From Micromussa lordhowensis (lineage: Eukaryota > Cnidaria > Anthozoa > Scleractinia > Lobophylliidae), in assembly GCA_964020085.1 (NCBI GenBank), contig OZ026608.1, forward strand, positions 1,370,881-1,434,880: a stretch of DNA of 64,000 bases. The letters run 5' to 3'. Shown here piece after piece: positions 25,232-36,200 of the stretch. The notes beneath the pieces are model-generated. The model saw only the letters and a program-made list of their open reading frames with translations. It was not told the DNA's origin and did no database searches. The position numbers and the translations under genes were made by a program. The first letter of the stretch is position 1. Each line of letters begins with the position of its first letter.

Positions 25232-25237
25232 TTTATT
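25232..25237 (-). promoter_or_regulatory. AATAAA polyadenylation signal for the Frizzled/LRP gene
   Basis: AATAAA on the minus strand, 350 bases after the stop codon at 25587, supporting a transcript end near 25.2 kb. Confidence 0.55.
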
Positions 25238-25586
25238 TTATCAAACGAATAGTGCCAATAAAAACGTAAGATATTCTGCCAATCTACTGGCTGGTGAAAG
25301 GCGTCTTACGTTGTATGCCTTGGGAAAGAAACATTGCTTTGATGAATTCACTGTTGTGGGAGCGGCCCGGCAGAATGTTCCGAGATAACCTACAATTTAC
25401 TGTTCTTTCACTTCAATTACCTCGCTTATTAAAAAGTCGAGGTAAAGATCCTCTGTTATATGCAACCACTGCGGTATATAAGTATGTAACGTTACGGAAC
25501 ATGGAGAGAATAGTACGAAGAAATGAAACAGCTATTCCTCTCCTCCCACCCGCTGCATCCGGGAGACAAACCTGCTTGACTAGTTG

Positions 25587-25768
25587 CTATTGCTGGTCTT
25601 GGGAGTTTAGTCGCTGAGCCTGCGTGCCACAGGTCTTCTGGTCAACAAGTAGCGCCACTCTTGGTGGACAGTGACACGTAAAGCCATCTGGGTAAAGATC
25701 GACAGGAGCTAATAAACAGATGTGACTGCAGCGTTCAAACTGCGCAGCTACATTGCAGGGATTATTTC
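25587..25768 (-). CDS. Fz/LRP gene exon 16: last EGF and stop
   Basis: It starts [18 protein letters not shown], then [18 protein letters not shown] and [18 protein letters not shown], and ends with TAG at 25589-25587. It is an LRP-type EGF with six cysteines. No good donor lies between the last cysteine and the stop, so this is taken as the terminal exon. Confidence 0.85.
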
Positions 25769-27168
25769 CTGTGCAAAGAAAAAGACAACAGTGATCAACA
25801 ATCTAACTTCTTCTTACCAAATCGATACATGGTCAAGCGGACAGGTGTTGAGAATAACGAAAATAATCTACTTAGGAATACTGTTTTGCTGTAAGATCAA
25901 ATTCCGAAAATCATCTGCGCACCTTTGAACGCGAAAGATAGCTTTTTCTGCTGGAAGCCGACGGGTTTGTCAGAGATTTTGTCCCAAATATGTCCCAGTT
26001 GACGTTTCATATTTCTCCGATTTCAGTTTACAAGGCAATATTCGCGACAACACTTCTCAAGTTTTCTCTAAGTTTCCAATCGTTGCGTTACAGATTACGT
26101 CATTTTTACGGTCTATGCTCTCTAAGATAACAGCTCTCGGCCAATGAGCGAGCGACCATCCTCTCAGGTACTGTAAAATGTTCTAACTAACCTAAAGGCT
26201 GCCTCTGCCGATGAAACACTGCAACATTCATTACACTTCGCAGGTTGACCGCCAATTCAACTTCTTCACCGCCCGTGAACTTATTTGCCTTGAGCAATCT
26301 TTCTCTTTGCCAGTCTGTCCAATACATATTGTCCAAGAAGACGGAGATTCCGAAAGGGTGTTTTAGAGACCCACTTTTTATAACAATTCTGCGATGGTTT
26401 CCATTAAGATCCGCCGATTCGATAGTGTCAATCCCCGCTTTCGCGTCGGTCCACCAGATTCTGTTTAAAGTGTAGTCTATAGTCAATCCGTTGGGCCAAC
26501 CAATGTTTTTGTTCACGATAACATGGCGTGATTTGGGGTCACCATTCATTCCGCATTTTTCGATTTTCGATTTAGCACCCCAGTCAGTCCAGAACATATA
26601 ACTGAAAGATGAAAATAGCGACTATGTGTTGTCATACCACAGGCATATCATACTCTTTTGCAAGGCCACAGATCGTCAAGTGGAAAAACTTTCTTGGAAG
26701 AGAAATGCAAACTTCGATGCATTTGTTCAGTTCTAACCTTGAGTTAGCGATGATCATTTTTTCAACAACCCGGCCTTTGTGAATAACAACAAAGGCAAAA
26801 AGCAACGAGAAGCAATTGGAGTTTCACGGAAAACGTTGTAACCGGCCAAAAATGGGGGAAAGAACCCAATTCATGATTGGTTTTGCTCGTCTTTGTTGGC
26901 GGGGGTGGGGCGGGGGAAGTAGGGGGAAAGGTAGAGATACAGGTGGACCAGTAGGAATCTGGGATGGGGAAGTGACGATTTCTCAGTGCCTTCATTTTTC
27001 TAAGCCTGAGTTTTCTCCAGGATGTAATTTTTGTTTTGCTGTACAAGCTCTGACGGAGTTAGACATGGGATTCCCATACAAACACTGTCATCATCTTATG
27101 ATTGCCCACCCAAAACCACGCACAGTTCTATTACAACCAGGCCGTAATACACAATAAAACACATGGAC

Positions 27169-27229
<61 letters not shown>

Positions 27230-30200
27230 AAATCCGCGCAAAGTTGTTTTACAATCTGGCCGCAATGGACAACAAAACACATAGACTGTAAATGCGCGCA
27301 CAGAATAATTACCCGATAAAAGGATGCACTGCTATGGCCCTGGGTTGAACAAGTCCTGACTGAACAAGGCTCAGTCGATTTCCACCATTTATATCAGCTA
27401 CTTCAATCCTACGTGTTCCTGAATCTGTCCAGTACAGCTTCTTGTTGATCCAGTCTACAGCAATTCCTTCAGGCGAGTCGAGATCGTCCTTGATAATCAC
27501 TTCAACATCAGAGCCATTTTCCACGGCTGCTCTTTGAATAGCATCCTTGGCCACATCACTCCAGTAGATGCTTCCTGCCTCAAAGTCGAAGTCCAAGCCA
27601 ACGGCATTTATCAGATCAGAGATCACTCTCCGAGAATGGGTGGTATTCAATTCAACGCGGCGTATCTCGTATCGGGTTGAAAGTAAAATGAATCCATCGT
27701 CACCTAAAATTGAGCAAGTCAAAGTGATTATTGGCAAGCTCTGTGACAGCATTTTGAAATATTCTGACCGCATACAAAATTGCTTTAACTTGAAGGAAAT
27801 CCGAAAATAGAAGTTTACTGAGAAAGAAAAACCCCAAAGAGAGTTGATAAGACGCAACTTTTGGCAAAGTTTAAAAAAAGTTCTGTACGTAGGGTTCAGA
27901 ACCACCTTAAATTTTCAAAACTTTAAGGTGGCTCTAAACTCTATGTAAAGATTTTTTTCAAACTTTGCAAAAAGTTGCATCTTATCATGCTTATTAACAT
28001 TTGGTAATAGGGAAGATATTTGTTTATAAACAGTGTTTTTGTTATTTAAATGTTCAAAACGTTAAACAAAAGAATTCTTTGTTTCACCAGCCAATAGTTC
28101 TCCGGTTGGCATATTAATAACAATAGGTGACGTCACTGATATCTGTGCTATATAAAAAAAATCACGGTGCTGTTTTGAATTATTTTAGCAGGTCATACTG
28201 TTGCTATGGTAACCTAAAAATGACAAAATATTCGCCAATGATTGGACAGTTTTTTGATACCATGACTGTAGCATCAAGTGATAAAGTGTGGTTATAATGA
28301 CCCTTCAAAATCTAACTGCTGGAAACTGTTTTGAGCCACCTTAAGGGATATTTTCACTGAAGAAGTCTACTCGCACTTGATTGATGTGCTTTTTGAATTT
28401 AATGTTTGTTGAAACGAGTATCTGGTTGCCATGTAGTCCAGTCCCTAAACTCTGGCTTCTGACCTATGTGAGTGTTAAACACGCGCGTTGGGAGACTAAC
28501 TCTTCTAGTGGTTCAAAAGTCTTTCATGGTAATAGAACCACTTCTTACCTAGAGCGCGACATGTTTTATTGTCTGATGCTAACTCGTATCCTTTAGCACA
28601 TTTACAAGTGTAAACACCGTCATTAAATGAGCAACCTTGACTGCAGCCTCCGTGGATCTGACATCTTTCCTCATCTACAAAGATAACATAATGATTAGCC
28701 AAGGCACAGTCTGAACTTCGCTAAAGTCCAAAAAAGCTTAAACACGTAAGCATGTTTCCTTTGCCATTTTTATTTTATTAATAAAGAAAACATTCAAGAA
28801 GAAGACGCGATTGAGATATACCTGTGGTACAATTAGTCTCGTCTGACTTGTCAGTGCAATCGTCCTTTCCATCACAAAACCTGCTTTCATTAATGCACTT
28901 TCCGGAACCACGGCATTGAAAGTGGTGTGTTGCACACGAGTGAGTGTTATTACAGTTGTCTTCATCTGAATTGTCATCACAATCATTGTCACCATCACAT
29001 ACCCAATCCTTAAGGATGCACTTTGCACTCTGATGGCATTGAAACTGATTGGAATTGCACGAGCGTGTGCTATTGCAGTTTTCTTCATCTGAGTTGTCTC
29101 CACAATCTTTGTCACCATCACAAAGCGAACTACTGGAGATGCACTTTCCACTATCGCGACATTGAAACTGATTGGAATCGCAGTGGGAAGTAGTGTTAAA
29201 GCAGTTTTCCTCATCTGATTTGTTTGGTGAGCAGTGACACGTAAATCCTTCAGGGTAAAGATCAACAGGAGCTAATAAACAGATTTGACGGCAGCCTCCA
29301 AACTTAGCAGTGACATTGCAGGGATTCTTTCCTGTAAAAAAAAAACACAACAGTGGTCAACATCTAGTTTCCCTTTGCCATAGTAATACATGTCAAGCGG
29401 ACATGTAATGAGAATAAAGAAATTTATCAACAGAGGAATGCTGTTTTGCTGTACCATCAAATTCCCAAACTCCCCGATTTCGTCCGCTTGACAGCACGAA
29501 ACATTGCTGTTTCTGCTACGATCAGAGATTTTGTCCCAAATGTCTCCGATTTCGGTTTACAGTACAATTCGCGACAACTTCTCGCGTTTAGTTGCCATCT
29601 GTTGTGTTACAGGCTACATCGTTTTTATGGTCTATAAACTCTTATTATCATATTTCTCGACCAGTGAGCGCGCGAGAATCCTCTCACCTATTGTAGAATA
29701 TAAACTAACCTAACGGTTGCCTCTGCCGATGAAACACTGCAACATTCATTACACTTTGAAGATTGACCACCAATTCAACTTCTTCACCGCCAGTGAACTT
29801 ATTTGCCCTGGACAATTTTCCACCTTGCCAGTCTGTCCAATACATATTGTCCTGGAAGACAGAGATTCCGAAGGGATGTTCCAGAGACCCACTTTTTAAA
29901 ACAATTCTACGATGGTTTCCATTAAGATCCGCCGATTCGATGGTGTCAATCCCCGCTTTCGCGTCAGTCCACCAGATTCTGTTTAAAGTGTAGTCTATAG
30001 TCAATCCGTTGGGCCAACCAATGTTTTTGTTCACGATAACATGGCGTGATTTGGGGTCACCATTCATTCCGCATTTCTCGATTTTAGATTCATCACCCCA
30101 GTCAGTCCAGAACATATAACTGAAAAATAAAAAAAGATCATCACACAGGCATCACACAGGCATCCCACAGGCATACCATACTTTTCTTGTAAGGTCACAA

Positions 30201-33200
30201 GACGGTTTCCTGGAAAAACAGGATCAAGGATCAAGGATGAAGGATCAATTTTTTTTATTTCATAATTTTTTTTAACCCATTGACGCCTGGATGAAATTGC
30301 CCGCTACCCACCCCTAATTCCATAACGTTCTTTGGAATATTTCAGAGCGAGCGAAAGAACAAAAATAAACTTTATTATTTCTTTACCGCGCGACAAAATG
30401 TCCCACGGATGCCGAGAACATTGAATGTGCGAAATGAATTACTACTAATTATTGACTTCGGAGGACAAAACGAAAACCTCAGGAAACCTCACAACAACAA
30501 AATACTGTTTAAAGCAAACAATGACATCGGATTCCCAAACAATGTTGTTCTCAGTGGCATGTTTGACTATTAGATGCACAACACCCAAATCCGCGCAAAG
30601 TTGTTTTACAATCTGGCCGCAATGGACAACGAAACACATACACTGCAAATGCGCGCACACAATAATTACCCGATAAGAGGATGCACTGCTATGGCTCTGG
30701 GTTGAACAAGTCCTGACTGAACAAGCCTCAGTCGATTTCCACCATTCATATCAGCTACTTCAATCCTACGTGTTCCTGAATCTGTCCAGTACAGCTTCTT
30801 GTTGATCCAGTCTACAGCAATTCCTTCAGGCGAGTTGAGATCTTCCTTGATAATCACTTCAACATCAGAGCCATTTTCTACGTCTGCCCTTTGAATAGTC
30901 TCACTTGCTATTTCAGTCCAGTAAATTCTTCCTGCGTTAAAGTCCAAGTCCAAACCAACCGCAGCTTGCTGATCAGAGATCAATCGATCTTGATGCGTTG
31001 TATTAAATCGAACTCGGCGTATATCATTTTGGGTTGAAATTAAAATGAATCCTTCATCGCCTAACAAACGAGAAAAACAAACGGATTATTATGGATTTGA
31101 AGACACGTGTCACTGATGGATCAAAAAGTCTCGCTCACTTGATGGATACCTGATGTGTATTCTGAACTGAAAATTTGTTGAAACGAGTTTGTAACCGTTT
31201 TGTAGGGTTTTGTACTTTTGTAAAATCTAGCACTTGTGAATAGGAAAGAAACGATATTTTAGGTATACCGAGAAATTGGTGGCAGCACACAATATATCCT
31301 AGTTGATGAATTTTGACATGCTCATCAGCTCTCTGATTGACAATGTAGGGATATTGTGAGGAGAAGTTAGATGTCCATCACAAAGATGCTCGTCATAAGA
31401 ACCATTTCTTACCTAAAGCGCAACATGTTTTATTGTCTGATGTTAACTCGTATCCTTCAGCACATTTACAAGTGTAAACGCCTTCGTTAAACGAGCAACC
31501 TTGACTGCAGCCTCCGTGGATTTGACATCTTTCCTCATCTACAAAAATAAATAATTACTAGCCAAGGCGCAAAATGTACTTCGCTGTTAAGTCGCACTTA
31601 GACAAAACGAGGCAGAGAGTCGGAGCTTATAATGCCCCATTCACACCAAATAAATTAGTTTAACATAACCAGGTTTAGGTTTTTCCAATTTGTCGATTAC
31701 GCTTTGCAGTCATTTTGAGAAGCCAAATTCAAACCACCTTGCTAGCATATTTTAATCAAATAGTTGTGGGGTGTGCACGATATGAACAACTCATTTTTAA
31801 CCTTGTTTTGTTAAATCATTTTTAAACATGTTTAACATGGTGGTGTGAACGGGGTATTAGTTTCTATAGCACGAAAGGATGTAGGAGCATTGCTATTCCC
31901 CTGGGTCCCAGGGTGGAATGCTAGTCCACCGCAAGATCTCCCCACACACCCCCACTCGACAGTATTTTGTCAGCCGGCCCTGCACTGTGTCTTAGGTTCC
32001 ACAGCTCAACCACTCAGCATCAACAAGTCGACACACTGGGAGAGAGGAAAGGTAGAGAAAAACCTAGGCTATTTCATAGTATCACAGCTATACTATCACT
32101 GACTCGTCTGATCGCCCACTGTACACAAAGGGATAATTAACAACTATTCACCGAAGTGGAGGTGATTAGTGGTGGATATTTACCGAGGCGCGAAGCGGCG
32201 AGGTAAATATCCACCGCTAATCACCGACACTGAGGTGAATAGTTGTTTTAGTATATACTAAAACAGCGAGATAATATTCACCACAAAAAATGATTTTAGT
32301 GATTTCTTCGCTTGACACGGATGCAAACCGGGACGCCATTTTCTCTCGAGTTGCTCGGAGGTAAATAGCACAGGATATCCGGAGTTTGACGAGCCAATCA
32401 GCGTGCGCCATCAACGCTATCCACTATATACTAAATACAGTTACCATTTTAAGAAGTCACGAGAAATTGAAGTTATCGATAAATCAATGAATTGTTTCTC
32501 CAGCCAGAGAATGACATAAAAATGGTATTCACTTCTGCAAAGGTGCTATAAAAGCAGTGGTTTAGTGACGAAAAAAGAAAAAAAATCAGGTAAAGAAACA
32601 GTAATAACGCGGATTTGGATTTTTAATATTTACGGAGTTGAGGCAGCGACATAAAACATTTGTCACATTTCGTAGGCATAAAATGGATGAAATATCGTAT
32701 GATAATTAATTTTGAACTTGGAATAACCAAGGTCGTATGTACATCTCAGTATGAATAAATAACCTCATTTTTAAATAGATAAAAGAGATAGAATAAATAG
32801 TTTTAAAGAACTAAATTGATAAATATTTTCCGCAGTCAAAAGTAACTTCACTTAATTAAATGAGTACTGTCCGAAGTGTTCATGTCATAAAGTTCTCTTT
32901 TTCAGTCTAAACAGTAGCTTTGCAGACGACGAATAAATAATCTGGCTTCAAACTAAGGCAAGTGCCACAGTTCTAAAGCTTCTGATCTTATTCTAATCTT
33001 AACTGTCCAATGTTTCTTGTCACATCACGCCTCCAGCCACTTAATTATAGTTACAAAGTGGTACCCACTTAAGCCACAGCAGGAACTCCCAGAAAGACAC
33101 TTTTCCGTTTTCATCTTTGTCCATTTTCGCGAAGGCTTTATCCATGTTGATGGTTTCATGGCCGAAGAACTTCATCATCCGTTCAAACTGAGCTCGGTCG

Positions 33201-36200
33201 AGCGTGTCGCTGTCATCTGTGTCAAACCTTTTGAAATAGTTGAACGCTTTCGACAGGCTGCAAAACTTCGCTTTGTTGTTTAAAACTTCGAAATGTTCCT
33301 CGCTACGAAGCCAGTCGTTGAATTCTTCAAACGAAATGTCGTGGTCACCATTCTTGTCCAATAGCACAAAGTAAAGACAAGATTGTTCACGATCAAGGCC
33401 TAAATCTCCTTCTAACAGAGTTCGCATTTCTTGTTGTTCTAGTTTACCGTTTCCATTTATGTCGTATTTGTCGAAGAGACTACGAATGGCTATAGCAGGG
33501 GCATTTTTGTCGAAATAGCTTAACCCGGCCTGCATTTTCAAAATATCGTTCAGTTTTTAAACAATTGCTTGAGTCAAACAAGAAGCTCTTCTGTTGGTTT
33601 TGTCTAAGAAGCGTATAACATGCTCCGTTATATAGCAATCAGAACTGCAAAATCTTTCTAAAAATAGCATCATATACACTAGCCTCGTTTAACTTTCCTG
33701 GAGTTCTTGGAAAGGAAATGAACTCTCGGCATTCATAGGGCTTGGTTAATGAATAATGGCTTGGACGCCCAGCCTGTTTGATGAAACAATTTTCACTTCA
33801 GTTTAATAGAGCGAGAACGTTTTACAAACGCTAAGGCGTGTCACGGGCGGAGTTCCGGAGCACCGGCAATGTGACGTGAATGAATACATTACATTGTGAT
33901 TACACTCACGTGCAACGTAATAGTAATAAACAAGAAACGAAATGGCTATGATTGGGGAAGATTGAGAGAGATAAAAAGACGAACTTGTACGATTTAGGTT
34001 AAATGCTGTGGGATTCCCAAAATATGACATAGCCCCGTTGTCTTTCTGTATTGTTAAGGAACTTTAAAAGTTAATTGCATTCGATTAAAATGCTGCTAAT
34101 TGAATCTGTTCGACATGTTTACCACAAAGCATTCAACGTGACGCAAACGAGTAGCAAAGCAAATCTTCCGTTCAATTTTCCTTTCATCGAACTCAGAGCT
34201 ACAAAGGGGTGTTCCCTACACAAAAGATTCCCCTAATCCAGCATTTTACGTCCATAGGAACTTCTAACTGAAATCTGCTATCACCTGAATATGTAAACGA
34301 GACTAGCACTTTTCTTTCTGCCGCAAAATTGCTCAAACTGACTGACAGAGTCAATTTGAGCAGTCATTTTTTTTTTCCTAGTTGTAGGATTTTTTTGAGA
34401 ACATTGTTCGAAAGCATTCTCAATCTTCCCCAGTCTTGAATATCCTTGGTACTTTCTGATACGTGACTGTCAGGGTAGTTGGTTCAGGAAGTCACATCAC
34501 TCAAATTCACCACACAAATCAGGTGAATTTTGAATATAACTGAGTGCTCATTTCCCCTGTGTTTTACCGATCCGACAAGTTTTTCCTTGCGAATGATGTA
34601 ATACTGTATCAGGCCGATCAATGACAATGTAATTTTCACAGCCCGGCTTTCCCAGATATTTACAAAAATGCAGAACTCAAACACCTTTTTATTATGAGGT
34701 GGAAAGTCAGGTTTTGAAATAGCATTTGATGACTCATATGAGTAAAATGTCATTTTATGTCTCGTTTGTCAGATACGTGGTGTTTTGTTAGTACGCAGGC
34801 AATTTCAATTTGTTTAAGTACACAGGAATATGCTTGCGACACAAAAATCAACGCTTCCTTTAAACGAGCTGACTTAGAAAAAAAAATAATACAACAACAA
34901 ACAAAACGAGTCTTCGTACAAAACCTTTCATATGAAAATGAATTCCGCCTTCAAGTTCATTTTCATGCAAATCAAACTTATCTTCATAACAAAGGTTTTG
35001 CACGAAGATTCGTTTTAAAACACAGGACAAGGTAACTCGGAAATGGCCTATTCCTCTTCCTAGGAGCTGGATGAAGGATCTTCTCTTGGTCTCTAAAGCA
35101 AACACTCCTACATGCAATTTAAATTATTTTTCTGCCCCAAGCCGCCTTCTGCCTAGTCTCCTCCGCAGCCGTTTTTTGGGAGGTCACGCAACGCGTGAGC
35201 GTTGGAAGCGTTGTGTGACATCCAAAAAACGGCTACGGAGGAGACTACCTTCTGCCAGGTGAGGGTATCTTATGTATGTTGAACCATTGTTATGCAGAAT
35301 AACATGGTCTGTAATCAAGTTAATTACAAAAGGGGCTTCCATCAACAAAGGATTAAAGAAAACGCGTAATTAACTGGCCCACACAGCCAGAGCTCTTTCT
35401 AGTCTCTGTATTGCTACCCCCACTGGGTAAGATGCTAGTCCAACGCCAGGCCACCTCCCCCCCCCTCCCCCCGCCATGTCTTCATAGGAATACAACCTAT
35501 TATATAGCTAGCTACACGGGGCTATCTTGCAAGCTCGGGACTGCCCGCTGTAACCCGCAAGGAAAAAATGTGCTCTTTTTACTGTATAGTAAATCCTTGT
35601 TTGGCCAACCTTGTTCAATCAAGACGGCTGGATAAAAGCCTCAACTGCGTTTCGGTCCAAAAACACATAAAAACTAACTCGACCGATATCCAGCCATCTT
35701 AACCTTAGCTTTGTCAATAACACATACATAATAACACCAGATAGAGTTTGAATCCAGGACCGCTGTATACGGAGTCTTACGTGCTTAGTTACCGTAAAGC
35801 AATCTCGTCTTCTAAGAAAAGAACAAGCTTGATAGAAATTCAAAACAAAAATATTGTTACGCAACGTACCACAATCTTGCTCGTCATCAAGGCATTCGTT
35901 TTTCCCGTCACACCTTGCAGTCAAATCTAAGCACTTTCCATTTTTACAGACGTACTGTTGAGCTGCGCAAGGACCGTCATCTAAAAAGTAAACAAAGCCA
36001 ACTTCATGCCTTAAAATGGTAGTCAAGAAAAACGCTGTTTGCATTATTACTTCAACTGGAAAACACACAGTAGCTTATGAAGACATGATTGATCATCGCA
36101 GTTATACACACAACTTAAGCAGTTGTGAAATGAAAGCCTGAAAAAAACCAGGCCTGATTCTCCCGGTATCGCAGAGGTCATGGTTTCGAATCCCGTTCAG

